DNA from: Candidatus Fermentithermobacillaceae bacterium
GTDB taxonomy: Bacteria; Bacillota; Sulfobacillia; Fermentithermobacillales; DUSS01
Assembly: GCA_014896535.1 (NCBI GenBank)
Contig: JADBKE010000001.1
Span: 1 to 64,000, forward strand
Reading direction: 5' to 3'
DNA: 64,000 nucleotides
The position numbers were made by a program, and so were the translations under genes. Numbering within the stretch: position 1 is the stretch's first letter; each line of letters starts with the position of its first letter. Positions 1-9,079 of this stretch are shown in pieces. The notes under the pieces are model-generated. The model saw nothing but the letters and a program-made list of their open reading frames with translations, was not told the DNA's origin and ran no database searches.

Positions 1-1104
1 TCTTCCTCAAAGTCTCGAGACAGGCAAAGGTGCGTAACCGAAAGAGCCAGATCGAGAACAGGATGAGATGGCCGTGAACGGAATAGCCCCCGACAAGAAC
101 GATCTCACCGCTTCTTCGTCCGCCCGCGGAGATAAAGCACGGCGCCGTTCCTCCCACTCTACCCGCGCGGAGGCTGGCTTCAAGGCAGGGAAACCGCAAG
201 AGGTCCGGCTGGCTAAAGGAAAGCGTCTTTCCGGTTAAATCCAGCGGCGGAGTAAGACTTTACCCCGGGCCGGGTAATTGAGCGCGTACGATACGGGGAG
301 AGGCGCATATCCGGCGAGGACATGAGAGCTTTAACGCTCCCATCCTTGAAAACCACCATGGAATGGACGATAGCTTCGCGATGAACGAGCACGGAAATCC
401 GGTCGTAATCAATTCCGAACAAATAATGAGCTTCGATCACTTCCAGCGCTTTGTTGAAGAACGTGGCCGAGTCCACGGTTATCTTCGGCCCCATCCGCCA
501 CGTCGGGTGCCGGAGAGCTTCCGCCGGTCCGACCATGGCCATCTCTTCGAGACTCTTATCCCAGAAAGGTCCTCCCGAGGCGGTCAGAATTATGCCTGAT
601 ACGCGTCTCTCTATCCTCGCCCGCCAGACACTGGAAGATGGCGTTATGCTCAGAATCCACGGGAATGAGCTTGGCCCCCGTCCTTTGCATCGTCCTCTCG
701 ATGAGATCACCGGCGGAGACCAACGACTCTTTTCCCGCAAAAGCCACGGTCTTGCCGGCTTGAACGGCGGCAAGCAAAGAACGCAAACCCTCAAAGCCGG
801 GTATTGCGTGAACCACGATGTCCGCTTCCTCCAGCGCCGCCAGTTCGGACACTCCTTCATGACCCTGCAAGACCTGTACACCCGAGCATCCGCGTTCGGA
901 AAGGGCCCGCGCCAAGCACTTCGAAGCTTCCGCATTGACCATCGCCACAAAACGCGGCCGGTGCCGTACAACGGCGTCCAGGAGCTCTTCCCATCTCGAA
1001 TTCGCAGCAAGTCCAACTACGGAAAAGCCGCTCTGGCCCTCGAGCACCTCGAGACACTGCCGCCCGATGGACCCGGTAGCACCGAGGATCACGACTTTCC
1101 TCAA
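1..1104 (-). pseudogene. dxr: 1-deoxy-D-xylulose 5-phosphate reductoisomerase, multiply frameshifted and cut by the window edge
   Basis: DXR makes methylerythritol phosphate in the non-mevalonate isoprenoid pathway. The N-terminal half reads normally: GATGSIG (NADPH loop), a GKESLV stretch where the family usually has NKE, and [12 protein letters not shown]. The frame then breaks near 595-605, and [29 protein letters not shown] and MRL continue in a second frame. Further shifts lie near 290 ([14 protein letters not shown]), 250 ([12 protein letters not shown]), 125 (DEEAVRSFLSGAIPFTAI) and perhaps 75. All family blocks are present in order, so this is one gene with at least four indels. The best start is TTG at 1104 behind GGAGGAGGGG. 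Sequence error at a contig end and true pseudogenisation are both possible. DXR is normally essential where the MEP pathway is used, which favours error. Confidence 0.85.
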
Positions 1105-1129
1105 AAAAGCCCCCTCCTCCATCACGAGT

Positions 1130-2164
1130 TCACTTCTCCCGCGGAATCGCTCCGGACTTCCACAAACCTTTTACGAAGATGGCCACGAGAGGACCATACG
1201 CCAGCCCGATCGTGCCGAAAACCTTGTAACCCACGTAAAGGGAGATCAGCGTCTCCAGAGGGTGAAGCCCCAACTCTCTTCCGACCAGGTGGGTCTGGGC
1301 GATTTGCCTGAACACCGAAACGCCGCCGTACAGGCCCAGAAGGCCGACGGCCCTGGCGGGGCTCCCCCAGGTAAACTCATACACCACCCACGGCACGTAC
1401 ACAACCCCGGGACCGACGACGGGAAGCAAGTCGAGGAGGGCAATGAGTATACCGAGGACCACGGCATATCTCGCCCCCAGGAGGCTGAGTCCCGCCACGT
1501 TCACGAGCACGCTGAGGAGTATCAGAACCGTCTGGACTCTTACGAAGCCGGCGACTCCTCGCAAGATGTCCAGTTCGACGTTCTTCACGGTTTCAAAGAG
1601 ACCTGCCGGGACCAGGTCACGCAAAAACCGGCTGATGTGAGCCCGGTCGCGGATGATGAAATAGGTGCTGAGAAGCGTGAAAATGGCGGAAACCGTCATC
1701 CCGGGGAGAGCTTTGATTACCACGCCGGCGCCGCTCACCGCCTTCGCCAGAACCTCGTAAACGCGGTTCCACTGGTCTTGAAGTATGGCCTGCAGAGGTC
1801 GGGGAAGCCGTCCTGACACTTCTCCAGCGTAGCTCAAAACGCGCTCGGCGAGCTCCTGGATGTACGCATAGTACTGGGGAAAATATTGATAAAGGTCGGC
1901 TATTTCACCAAACAGCCTCGTAAGACCCAGGGAAACCAGGTAGGAGAAAACCACCAGAACCGCGATGATGGTGAGGAGCGCGCTCCAGGAGCGTTTGAGC
2001 CGCAAGCGGAAAACGAAGAACGAAACTATCGGCTCGAGGAGAAATGCGAGAAAGACACCCAACGCAAAGGGCATCACATAAGGGAGGACGAAGCGCAAGA
2101 AAAGGTATATGACTAGAAACAGCAGTACCATGTGGGAGATCGTGCGCGTGCTCAACGGGAACAC
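1130..2164 (-). CDS. ytvI: AI-2E family transporter-like membrane protein, YtvI-type
   Basis: This is a 344-residue polytopic membrane protein with about seven or eight hydrophobic segments. It has the AI-2E/PerM family layout: two N-terminal helices, a long amphipathic loop (about residues 95-150), a helix near 160-180 ending in YFIIRDR, and a C-terminal bundle carrying DLLPVVGPGVVYVPW and IGLAYGPLVAIF. In endospore formers the YtvI subgroup is called a sporulation integral membrane protein; its substrate is not established. It sits between cdsA and dxr, an unusual insertion in the uppS-cdsA-dxr order, with about 20 bp to cdsA and 25 bp to dxr, so it is probably co-transcribed. The family is clear, the sporulation role is inferred. 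Confidence 0.8.
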   Translation of the reverse strand: MFPLSTRTISHMVLLFLVIYLFLRFVLPYVMPFALGVFLAFLLEPIVSFFVFRLRLKRSWSALLTIIAVLVVFSYLVSLGLTRLFGEIADLYQYFPQYYAYIQELAERVLSYAGEVSGRLPRPLQAILQDQWNRVYEVLAKAVSGAGVVIKALPGMTVSAIFTLLSTYFIIRDRAHISRFLRDLVPAGLFETVKNVELDILRGVAGFVRVQTVLILLSVLVNVAGLSLLGARYAVVLGILIALLDLLPVVGPGVVYVPWVVYEFTWGSPARAVGLLGLYGGVSVFRQIAQTHLVGRELGLHPLETLISLYVGYKVFGTIGLAYGPLVAIFVKGLWKSGAIPREK

Positions 2165-2186
2165 CCCTAGACCGATCTACGCTGGG

Positions 2187-2978
2187 TCACGGAATCCGTC
2201 CCAGGATGAGGATACGGTAAAGCAAGTGCAAGAATAAACCCGTCGCGCCGCTGAACAAGAGACTGTCAAACCTATCCAAGACACCTCCGTGACCGGGGAT
2301 GATCTTACCCGAATCCTTAACCCCGGCAAAGCGCTTGAGAGCTGACTCCACCAGGTCGCCGAGCTCCGCCGCGACTCCCAGCAGCGCCCCGGCCATGAGG
2401 GCGAATACCGGATCCATCTTCCAAAACCGCGATAAACCATACGCCGCCAGGGAGGCGGCTATCACTCCCGATATCGCGCCTTCCCAGGTCTTACCCGGAC
2501 TTATCCCCGGAGCTATTCGGCGCCTGCCTGCAAGCGACCCCACGAAATAAGCGACGACATCCGTGGCCCACGTGGCCCCCAGAACCAGAAAGGCCCACTC
2601 CCGGCCTCCGGACGCCCCCCGAAGAACACCCAGAAGCGCAGCAAATGCTCCTAGGTACACCAGCCCGGCGAGCCCTCCTACGGCCGAAGCGAAACCGCCG
2701 CGCCACAGCCCCAGAACCAGAAGGATCATGGCTGCCCCCACCAGGGCCACGGTGATAGCCCACGGCCGGGCACTACTTGACGCGGCCACGATGGCCGCGA
2801 GGAACGGAAATGCCACATGTATCTCCACATCTTTTTTTCTCAGCATCTCCCGGTATTCCAGCCCGCCGAGAAACGCAAGCGTAGCCAGAAGAAAATAGAA
2901 CGCCGCTCCGCCCAAATAAAAGGCGGCAACCACTACGGGAACGAACACAACCGCGGACAACACTCGTTCCCTCAGCAC
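2187..2978 (-). CDS. cdsA: Phosphatidate cytidylyltransferase (CDP-diglyceride synthase)
   Basis: CdsA condenses CTP with phosphatidic acid to give CDP-diacylglycerol, the precursor of acidic phospholipids, in the inner membrane. The protein has about seven hydrophobic segments and the C-terminal signature SPGKTWEGAISG followed by DLVESALKRFAGVKDSGKIIPGHGGVLDRFDS, whose Asp and His residues bind metal and substrate. The frame is open to 3071, but GTG at 2978 has a GGGGGAG ribosome site and removes a non-homologous arginine/glycine-rich leader that would overlap uppS, giving 263 residues. It lies 43 bp downstream of uppS in the lipid-carrier and phospholipid block. Confidence 0.93.
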   Translation of the reverse strand: MLRERVLSAVVFVPVVVAAFYLGGAAFYFLLATLAFLGGLEYREMLRKKDVEIHVAFPFLAAIVAASSSARPWAITVALVGAAMILLVLGLWRGGFASAVGGLAGLVYLGAFAALLGVLRGASGGREWAFLVLGATWATDVVAYFVGSLAGRRRIAPGISPGKTWEGAISGVIAASLAAYGLSRFWKMDPVFALMAGALLGVAAELGDLVESALKRFAGVKDSGKIIPGHGGVLDRFDSLLFSGATGLFLHLLYRILILGRIP

Positions 2979-3021
2979 GGCCCCGCTCCCCCCGTATGAA
3001 TACCCGGTCCTGTCCGGCCGG

Positions 3022-3801
3022 TCAGGCTGTGACCCCGCCAAACCGCCGGCGCCGCCCGGCGTAATCCACAACCGCCTTGTAAAGGTGAACCGGACGAAAG
3101 TCCGGCCAGAGGACTTCGGTGAAGTAAAGTTCGGAGTAGGCCCCTTGCCACAGCAGAAAGTTGGAAAGCCGCATCTCGCCCGACGTCCTGATGATGAGAT
3201 CCGGATCGGGTTGCCCCGCGGTGTAAAGACGCGCTGCGAACTCGGCTTCGGACAACTTGTCCAGGTCGATTTGGCCAGCGGCGAAGGATTTGGCTATATC
3301 CTTGGCTGCTCTCAGGATCTCCTGGCGACCCCCATAGTTCAGAGCCACGTTGACGGTAAGGTTTGTGCCGGAAGACGTCTGCGTTTCCAGTTCCCGGATG
3401 GCCGCTCTGACCGCCCCGGGCAACTCATCCACCTGACCTATAGCTCGAAGCTTAACCCCTCGTTCCGTCAGTTCCCTCCGGTCCTCCTTAGCGTACTGGA
3501 CAAGCAGGTCGAACAGGAAATGCACCTCTTCGGAGGGGCGTTTCCAGTTTTCCGTGGAAAAAGCGTAGAAAGTAGCGTAAGGCACACCGAGATCGATCAG
3601 CGCCGGGATCAGGGCCCGCAAGCTCTCCACGCCTGCCCGGTGCCCCTCGGTGCGCGGAAGCCCCCGTCTTTGGGCCCAGCGCCCATTTCCGTCCATTATA
3701 AAGCCGATATGGCGGGGAACGCTCCCCGCCCGAGCCCGCTCCAGCCAGACACGTTCCTCGCCCTCGGGTAAGTTTCGGGAGTCAATCGACCCTTCCGTCA
3801 C
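3022..3801 (-). CDS. uppS: Undecaprenyl diphosphate synthase (isoprenyl transferase)
   Basis: UppS is a cis-prenyltransferase that extends farnesyl diphosphate with isopentenyl diphosphate to make the C55 lipid carrier for cell-wall synthesis. The diphosphate-binding motif [13 protein letters not shown] is near residues 31-43, with catalytic Asp near 37. It is followed by [12 protein letters not shown], and by the C-terminal [19 protein letters not shown] and YTSELYF-like block. Length (259 aa) is normal. The GTG start overlaps the frr stop codon as GTGA, indicating translational coupling. Confidence 0.96.
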   Translation of the reverse strand: MTEGSIDSRNLPEGEERVWLERARAGSVPRHIGFIMDGNGRWAQRRGLPRTEGHRAGVESLRALIPALIDLGVPYATFYAFSTENWKRPSEEVHFLFDLLVQYAKEDRRELTERGVKLRAIGQVDELPGAVRAAIRELETQTSSGTNLTVNVALNYGGRQEILRAAKDIAKSFAAGQIDLDKLSEAEFAARLYTAGQPDPDLIIRTSGEMRLSNFLLWQGAYSELYFTEVLWPDFRPVHLYKAVVDYAGRRRRFGGVTA

Positions 3802-4358
3802 ACTTCCATGACCTCTTTCTCTTTGGCCTCGAGCATCTCGTCGATGAGCTCTATATACTTATCCGTCAGCTTTTGGACTTTATCCTGAGCCCGCTTGGAT
3901 TCGTCCTCGGATATTTCGCCGTCCTTCTCGCTCTTCTTGATCTCGTCGTTGATCTCCCTGCGTATGTTTCGTACGGCGACCCTTTGCGTCTCCGCCATTT
4001 TCCTAAGCTGCTTGACGATCTCCTGCCGCCTCTCGCCGGAGGGTGCCGGAATGGTCACGCGTACGACGTTCCCGTCGGAAACGGGCGGTGCCCCCAGGTC
4101 CGCCTTCAAGATGGCTTTTTCGATGGCGCCCAGCATCTTCTTGTCCCACGGTTGAACCACGAGCGTCCTGGGCGGCGCCACGCCGATGGTAGCCACCTGG
4201 TTCAGGGGAGTGGGGATTCCGTAGTAATCCACCATCACCTTCTCAAGCAAAGCCGGGCTGGCGCGTCCGGCTCTCACGCCTGCAAAGTCCTTCTTGAGGG
4301 TCTCGATGATTTTCTTCATGCGCTCCTCGGCTCGCCGCATAACGCCGGCTTCGTCCAT
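3798..4358 (-). CDS. frr: Ribosome recycling factor
   Basis: RRF works with EF-G to split post-termination ribosomes. The protein is 186 residues, the usual length. It has the signature [23 protein letters not shown] near residues 24-46 and the long C-terminal three-helix-bundle strand rich in Glu and Lys ([20 protein letters not shown]). The ATG follows a GGAGGGATTAGCC ribosome site. It lies 2 bp after pyrH and overlaps uppS by 4 bp, the standard rpsB-tsf-pyrH-frr-uppS order. Confidence 0.97.
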   Translation of the reverse strand: MDEAGVMRRAEERMKKIIETLKKDFAGVRAGRASPALLEKVMVDYYGIPTPLNQVATIGVAPPRTLVVQPWDKKMLGAIEKAILKADLGAPPVSDGNVVRVTIPAPSGERRQEIVKQLRKMAETQRVAVRNIRREINDEIKKSEKDGEISEDESKRAQDKVQKLTDKYIELIDEMLEAKEKEVMEV

Positions 4359-4360
4359 GG

Positions 4361-5089
4361 CTAATCCCTCCCGACGTATGTGCCGATCTCCTCTCCCATG
4401 ACCGCGCGTTCGATGTTCCCGTAGATGTCGATATCGAACACGATCATGGGTATGCGATTATCCATGCAAAGCGTAGTGGCCGTAGCGTCCATAACTTTGA
4501 GCTGTTTCTGAATCAAATCCATGTAATCGAGCCTGGTGAATCTCCTCGCATCCGGGTTGACGTTGGGGTCCGAGTCGTACACCCCGTCCGTTCCCCGTTT
4601 AGCCATGAGGATGATGTCAGCGCCTATTTCCGCTGCCCTCAATGCAGCGGTAGTATCGGTCGAAAAGTACGGGTTGCCGGAACCGGCGCCAAAGATGACC
4701 ACCCGGCCCATATCCAGGTGATGGATAGCTTTGCGCCGGATGTACGGCTCGGCAACCTCCCTCATCTCGATGGAGGTCATCAATCTGGTCTCAAGGCCGA
4801 GCTTTTCCAGCCTTTCTTGAAGAGCCATGCAGTTGATAACCGTGGCCAGCATCCCCATGTAGTCGGAGACGGCCCGGTCCATCCCGTAAGCTTCGCCTTT
4901 CGCTCCACGCCAGAAGTTCCCGCCTCCGACAACCATGGAAACCTGGACTTTCTTATCGTGAACGTCCTTTACTTGCCTGGCTATGCTGTCGAGTACGTTA
5001 AAATCGATGCCAAACCCCGACGGTCCCGCCAGGGCTTCTCCGGATATCTTCAGTACTATCCTGCGGTACTTCGGTTTCCTCTCTTCCAT
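4361..5089 (-). CDS. pyrH: Uridylate kinase
   Basis: PyrH phosphorylates UMP to UDP. It is a hexameric amino-acid-kinase-fold enzyme unlike eukaryotic UMP/CMP kinases. Visible motifs are [13 protein letters not shown] at the N-terminus (phosphate binding), [10 protein letters not shown] near residue 57, the block [23 protein letters not shown], and the C-terminal [22 protein letters not shown] at 5089, spaced from AGAGGG, is preferred over the upstream in-frame TTG at 5098. It is 242 residues long and sits between tsf and frr. Confidence 0.96.
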   Translation of the reverse strand: MEERKPKYRRIVLKISGEALAGPSGFGIDFNVLDSIARQVKDVHDKKVQVSMVVGGGNFWRGAKGEAYGMDRAVSDYMGMLATVINCMALQERLEKLGLETRLMTSIEMREVAEPYIRRKAIHHLDMGRVVIFGAGSGNPYFSTDTTAALRAAEIGADIILMAKRGTDGVYDSDPNVNPDARRFTRLDYMDLIQKQLKVMDATATTLCMDNRIPMIVFDIDIYGNIERAVMGEEIGTYVGRD

Positions 5090-5103
5090 CGCCGTCAATC
5101 CCT

Positions 5104-5700
5104 CTACTCACCCAGTTCGAACCTGCAGAACCTCTTAACGACGATGTTTTCTCCTAATAGGGCTATCTTCTCCGCAATGACTTCCGATACCTTTCTGGAA
5201 TCATCCTTAATGAAAGGCTGGTCCAGAAGACACACAGCGGAGAAGAACTTGGCAAGCCTTCCCTCGACGATCTTGTCCACTATGTTTGCGGGCTTCCCTT
5301 CTTGCAGAGCGCGCTCCCTCTCGATCGCCCGCTCCCGTTCGAGGACGTCCTCGGGAACCTCGTCCCTGGAGATGTACCGCGGATTAGCCCACGCGATGTG
5401 CATCGCGATATCCTTTGCCAGCTCCAGGAACTGGTCGGTCCTGGCTACGAAGTCCGTTTCACAGTTCAGTTCTACCAGGACACCCACACGGCGGTTGTGA
5501 TGAATGTACGACTCGACCACTCCCTCTTCTGCCGGGCGTCCTGCCTTCTTTTCGGCAGTAGCCAGCCCCTTCTTGCGGAGGTACTCCACAGCTTTATCCA
5601 TGTCTCCCCCTGTTTCTTCCAGGGCTTTTTTGCAATCCATCACTCCCGAACCCGTCCGTGTCCTGAGCTCCTTTATCATCGCTGGCGTTATTTCGGCCAT
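5104..5700 (-). CDS. tsf: Translation elongation factor Ts, short form
   Basis: EF-Ts is the guanine-nucleotide exchange factor for EF-Tu. The N-terminal UBA-like domain (residues 1-40) ends in the [14 protein letters not shown] signature, and the core carries [18 protein letters not shown] near residue 75. At 198 residues it lacks much of the second core subdomain and coiled coil of the roughly 283-residue E. coli protein. Short versions like this are common in thermophilic Clostridia and Thermus. It follows rpsB by only 5 bp. Confidence 0.95.
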   Translation of the reverse strand: MAEITPAMIKELRTRTGSGVMDCKKALEETGGDMDKAVEYLRKKGLATAEKKAGRPAEEGVVESYIHHNRRVGVLVELNCETDFVARTDQFLELAKDIAMHIAWANPRYISRDEVPEDVLERERAIERERALQEGKPANIVDKIVEGRLAKFFSAVCLLDQPFIKDDSRKVSEVIAEKIALLGENIVVKRFCRFELGE

Positions 5701-5705
5701 GCTTT

Positions 5706-6410
5706 CTACGCCTCCTCGACTACCTGGACTCCCTGCTTGCCTTCGAGAACCGCATCGGCCATCTTCGAAGTTATGAGCTTAACCGACCGGATGGCATCGT
5801 CGTTTCCCGGAATGACGATGTCCACGTCATCAGGGTCGCAGTTAGTATCGACGATCCCTATGACAGGAATTCCCAAGCGCTTTCCTTCCAGCGCAGCGAT
5901 CCTCTCTTTTCTGGGATCTACGATGAATAATGCGCTCGGAAGCTCGGTCATCCCTTTTATGCCACCGAAATACTTCTCGAGCTTTTCCTTCTCCCGTCTG
6001 AGTTTATTGATCTCCTTCTTGGGCAACCGCTCGATATAGCCGGTCTGCTCCCATTCTTCGAGCTCCTGAAGCCGCTCTATTCTTTTCTTGATGGTCACGA
6101 AGTTAGTGAGGGTCCCGCCAAGCCACCGCTGGTTTACGTAAAACTCCCCGCACCTCTTGGCCTCTTCCTCCACCGCTTCCTGAGCTTGTTTCTTTGTCCC
6201 CACGAATATGATTCGACCACCGTTGAGAGCTACGTTCCGAACGAAATCGTACGCTTCTTCAATGGCTTCCACGGTCTTCTGCAGGTCTATGATGTAGATT
6301 CCGTTTCTCTCGATGAAGATGTACGGCTTCATCTTGGGGTTCCAGCGGCGGGTCTGGTGTCCGAAGTGTACTCCGGCTTCCAAGAGCTGCTTCATGGAAA
6401 CGATAGACAA
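5706..6410 (-). CDS. rpsB: 30S ribosomal protein S2
   Basis: This is a structural protein of the small subunit with the family start [20 protein letters not shown], a central coiled-coil insertion rich in Lys and Glu (about residues 105-150), and the C-terminal [31 protein letters not shown] (residues shown in parts of a continuous block). The frame stays open to 6476, but TTG at 6410 has a perfect AGGAGGTG ribosome site eight bases upstream and matches the usual S2 N-terminus, giving 234 residues. It opens the rpsB-tsf-pyrH-frr block, which has its own promoter at 6528-6556. Confidence 0.97.
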   Translation of the reverse strand: MSIVSMKQLLEAGVHFGHQTRRWNPKMKPYIFIERNGIYIIDLQKTVEAIEEAYDFVRNVALNGGRIIFVGTKKQAQEAVEEEAKRCGEFYVNQRWLGGTLTNFVTIKKRIERLQELEEWEQTGYIERLPKKEINKLRREKEKLEKYFGGIKGMTELPSALFIVDPRKERIAALEGKRLGIPVIGIVDTNCDPDDVDIVIPGNDDAIRSVKLITSKMADAVLEGKQGVQVVEEA

Positions 6411-6527
6411 AAATCCAACACCTCCTGTGGTTTTGCCGCCGCCGCCATCATCCGCCTCCGGTTCCCCGAAGGGCACCTCCGGAAACGTCCAGCGGCGTGA
6501 GTATTTGTGGGCTTTTCAGCCCCAGGT
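6411..6527 (-). promoter_or_regulatory. Structured 5' leader of rpsB
   Basis: The transcript between the promoter and the rpsB start is about 115 nt and contains two inverted repeats. One is GGGCT-GAAA-AGCCC near 6507-6520. The other is a TTCG-capped stem, GGTGCCC-TTCG-GGGAACC, near 6465-6483. Autogenous control of rpsB through such leaders is known in bacteria, but I cannot match this one to a named motif, so regulation is inference. Confidence 0.35.
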
Positions 6528-6556
6528 AGTATATCCCTAGGAACCTCTGATGTCCA
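6528..6556 (-). promoter_or_regulatory. Sigma-A-type promoter for rpsB-tsf-pyrH block
   Basis: TGGACA (6551-6556) and TATACT (6528-6533) are separated by 17 bp, each one mismatch from consensus. The -35 box lies inside the end of the small upstream gene. This separates the translation/lipid block from the flagellar operon reading toward it. Confidence 0.7.
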
Positions 6557-6827
6557 GCATCTTCCCTTTATACGGGTGCTCGGATTTCTCTTCCGGTTTT
6601 TCTGAAATCCTTTTCCGGCTCCTGCCCCTTCTTTCCCCGGCGTAGGCTTCCCCCGTTCCGCCGCTGTCTCCCTCGATTCGAGACCCGACGGTTTTCGGGG
6701 TATCGGGAACGTGCTCCATTTTCTGAGCCATCTCGCTGGAGAACGCCTGCGATACCACCTGGCCCTGCAACTCCTGGGCCCTTCCCTGCACCTCAACCAC
6801 GCGGGCGATATCCGCCGATCTCGGCAA
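6537..6827 (-). CDS. Small hypothetical protein at the end of the flagellar operon
   Basis: This protein of about 96 residues has an N-terminal segment, DIARVVEVQGRAQELQGQVV, predicted to be amphipathic helix, then a Gln/Glu-rich middle and a basic, disordered C-terminus. I do not recognise a named domain. Small proteins of this kind, starting with a conserved helix, follow fapA/sigD genes in other clostridial flagellar loci. The likely start is TTG, with no strong ribosome site. It begins 14 bp after fapA and ends inside the rpsB promoter. Function unknown. Confidence 0.6.
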   Translation of the reverse strand: MPRSADIARVVEVQGRAQELQGQVVSQAFSSEMAQKMEHVPDTPKTVGSRIEGDSGGTGEAYAGERRGRSRKRISEKPEEKSEHPYKGKMLDIRGS

Positions 6828-6840
6828 CGGAGTCAGTGCG

Positions 6841-7914
6841 TCAATGGGTTTCAGAAGGCGCCACCCCCATCCTCACAAAGCGGGTCTCCTCGTGGAACTC
6901 GATCGGCTCGGTCCCCATCACCACAACAGCTCCCGGCAGAACCAGATCTGCCGAAAGAAAACCCTTGCCGGCCTTGAACTCTTCCTTCATCGCCGCGATC
7001 CTCTGCAACAGACCCTTTCTCTTTTCATCGAGCCTTGCCAGGTAACGCTTTAGCCTCAGCGTATCCACGGACCCGCCCTTAGCTTTGGGGCTCATCATTC
7101 TCGTGACTTCATCGATCTCTTTCTCCACAGCTTTCAAGTCCCGCTCCGCCGAATCGTAGATCCGGCGTTCCCTGGGGCTCACGCCAAGCTCCACAACGGT
7201 TTTAGCGCCTATCGGCGCGCCGAGAACGGGTACGATCACCCCAACGCCTGCCCTGGACAGACCTCCCACCAGCCGTCCGCCCGGTTGCGTGATGATTATC
7301 TCCCCTTCTGCCTCCACCCGGCTGTGGAGGATGGCCTGGCTCACTATGACGTTTCTCCGCGACCAAACAACCGAGTTCTCGATGAACTTAGCTATTACGT
7401 CCCTTCCGGCCTCTATGGGGGTTCCCGGGCAGTTTATGCCACCCTTAACTACGAGGTCTTCGGTGCACGAAACCGCTCCCGCACAGGTGCCTTCAACTTT
7501 GACCGTTCCCCACGCCGAAACCCGGTAGCCTCGGGAAATGTTCCCTGTGATCACGACGTCCCCGGGGAAGTTTATCTCCCCGGTTTCCACACCTACGTCC
7601 CCATCTATGACGACGCGCCTGAGGACGCCGGGGATCCCGTTCTCCACGTAGGGCACACCGGCAGTCCGGGCCAGAATCTTTGACCTGTCCTCGGACATCT
7701 CCACATTTTCACCGATACCCGCCAGCGCGGGCCTGTGGGGTTCGTCTGTCTCCCGCAGGAAACCCAAGACCGAACCGGGGCTGCAGAACCCCCTGGCCAG
7801 AAGACCTGACCACGCATCCTTGAAACCGGGACCGACTTTGTAGGTGTCAGGAGGCTTCCCGAGGGAAGCTCCTGCGAAACCCGGGACGAACACTACTCGC
7901 CGCTCCTGGCTCAA
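6841..7914 (-). CDS. FapA/DUF342 family polymer-forming protein
   Basis: The 357-residue protein carries the right-handed beta-helix typical of DUF342/FapA proteins (about residues 85-240: GVLRRVVIDGDVGVETGEI, GDVVITGNISRGYRV, GDLVVKGGI-like turns) followed by an alpha-helical coiled coil (about 260-320, ERDLKAVEKEIDEVTRMM). FapA homologues in Vibrio affect cell shape and attachment; in Clostridia they often sit beside sigD. The N-terminal FapA domain is shorter than usual. TTG start at 7914 follows GGGGG, 18 bp after sigD. Its role in motility is inferred from position only. Confidence 0.75.
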   Translation of the reverse strand: MSQERRVVFVPGFAGASLGKPPDTYKVGPGFKDAWSGLLARGFCSPGSVLGFLRETDEPHRPALAGIGENVEMSEDRSKILARTAGVPYVENGIPGVLRRVVIDGDVGVETGEINFPGDVVITGNISRGYRVSAWGTVKVEGTCAGAVSCTEDLVVKGGINCPGTPIEAGRDVIAKFIENSVVWSRRNVIVSQAILHSRVEAEGEIIITQPGGRLVGGLSRAGVGVIVPVLGAPIGAKTVVELGVSPRERRIYDSAERDLKAVEKEIDEVTRMMSPKAKGGSVDTLRLKRYLARLDEKRKGLLQRIAAMKEEFKAGKGFLSADLVLPGAVVVMGTEPIEFHEETRFVRMGVAPSETH

Positions 7915-7932
7915 TCCAAAGACCCCCCGGTG

Positions 7933-8694
7933 CTAACCCGACGCGAGGTGCGCTCTGAGGCGCATGATAGCCTTGGTATGTATCTGCGAAATCCTGGAAG
8001 GAGAAACCCCGAGGACCTGAGCGATTTCCTTCACGGTCAAACCCTCGTAATAGTAAAGCGTGACGACAATCCTCTCCCGTTCCGGCAGGTTTTGTATGGC
8101 CCGGGCGAGCTCCTCCTTTTTCGACGCCCACTCCGCCTCATCCAAGGGATTGGCCGCTTTTTCGTCCCTCACATCCGGCGTCCCGGGCCCGGTTGGCTCA
8201 TCGGCGCTCGCCCAGATGTCTTCCATGGAAAGGACAGAACTTCCTGCGAGGGCGTTAATCTTCGAGTAAAACTCGTCCATCGTCCACCCGAGCTCGGCTG
8301 CTATCTCTTCGTCCGTGGCGCTTCTCCCGAGCCTGTTTTCCAAATCCCTCATGGCTTTCTCCACCAGTTTGGATTGGTGTCTGAGCGAAGCGGGAACCCA
8401 ATCCATGGCTCTCAGCCCGTCTATCATGGCGCCTCTTATCCGGGCTATTGCGTAAGTTTCGAAGCGGACGCCCCTCCACGGGTCGAACCGCTCTATGGCA
8501 TCGATGAGGCCACAAGCTCCGTAGCCGACGAGATCGTCCTCCTCAACGCGTCGGGCAAGGTGGATCGCCATCCTGCCGGCCACGTACTTGACCAGCGGGG
8601 CGTATCTGACGATCAGTTCATCCCTGGCGCGCTTGTCTCCGTTCAGCTTATAGGCGCGCCAGAGATCCTGGTCACTTCTGGAAACCTCCGCCAC
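7933..8694 (-). CDS. sigD: RNA polymerase sigma-28 factor (FliA/SigD/WhiG family)
   Basis: This sigma factor directs late flagellar and chemotaxis promoters. Regions are in order: sigma2 with RDELIVRYAPLVKYVAGRMA and DLVGYGACGLIDAIERFDP (about residues 20-75), the FliA-specific GAMIDGLRAMDWVPASLR, sigma3 (KLVEKAMRDLENRLGRSAT), and sigma4 with LPERERIVVTLYYYEGLTVKEIA and an HTH, VLGVSPSRISQIH. GTG at 8694 (253 aa) is chosen because it matches the family N-terminus (VAEVSRSDQDLW). The longer frame would run deep into pilZ; this start overlaps it by 23 bp. No FlgM anti-sigma gene is in the window. Confidence 0.93.
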   Translation of the reverse strand: MAEVSRSDQDLWRAYKLNGDKRARDELIVRYAPLVKYVAGRMAIHLARRVEEDDLVGYGACGLIDAIERFDPWRGVRFETYAIARIRGAMIDGLRAMDWVPASLRHQSKLVEKAMRDLENRLGRSATDEEIAAELGWTMDEFYSKINALAGSSVLSMEDIWASADEPTGPGTPDVRDEKAANPLDEAEWASKKEELARAIQNLPERERIVVTLYYYEGLTVKEIAQVLGVSPSRISQIHTKAIMRLRAHLASG

Positions 8695-9079
8695 CCGGTT
8701 CCGTCTCCTCTCCGCATCCCGAACGCTTCGTTTGAACTTCGGCCTGCAATACGAATCGGGCGATCCTGTCCTGATCCTTTCTCGCGACCGAAACGAAGTG
8801 GAGGGCAAGGCATTCCCTTCCATCCTGACCGGAAGCTTTCCTTACCACCTTGCTCACCAGGAATACTTTTCCATCGGGCAGTCCCAGATCGACCTCACAC
8901 ATGGAACCTACCTCGAACGGAGCCGGATCACCCCGGACGACAACCATGAGGCACCCGCCGGCCGAGAGGTTATCGGTGTGCCCCTCTACTTTACACCCTT
9001 TCTCCAGGTGTACGACCCTTACGGGCACGAGGAGGTTGAACCGGAAGTCTCTGCGCTTCTCCTGCCCCTCACGTTTCAA
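8672..9079 (-). CDS. PilZ domain c-di-GMP-binding protein
   Basis: The 135-residue protein is essentially a lone PilZ domain. Both ligand motifs are visible: RRDFR (RxxxR) near residue 9 and NLSAGG ([D/N]xSxxG) near residue 38. It lacks the YcgR N-terminal domain. PilZ proteins in flagellar operons usually act as c-di-GMP-responsive brakes or modulators of the motor. Here the same operon is also preceded by a c-di-GMP riboswitch. TTG start overlaps flhA by 11 bp, and the gene overlaps sigD by 23 bp. Ligand binding is well supported; the motor partner is inference. Confidence 0.88.
   Translation of the reverse strand: MKREGQEKRRDFRFNLLVPVRVVHLEKGCKVEGHTDNLSAGGCLMVVVRGDPAPFEVGSMCEVDLGLPDGKVFLVSKVVRKASGQDGRECLALHFVSVARKDQDRIARFVLQAEVQTKRSGCGEETEPGGGGFQK

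Noticed and set aside
7930-8949. Long plus-strand open frame (339 aa) opposite sigD and pilZ
   Set aside because: Antisense shadow of two well-supported genes; composition is Pro/Arg-rich and no ribosome site precedes it.
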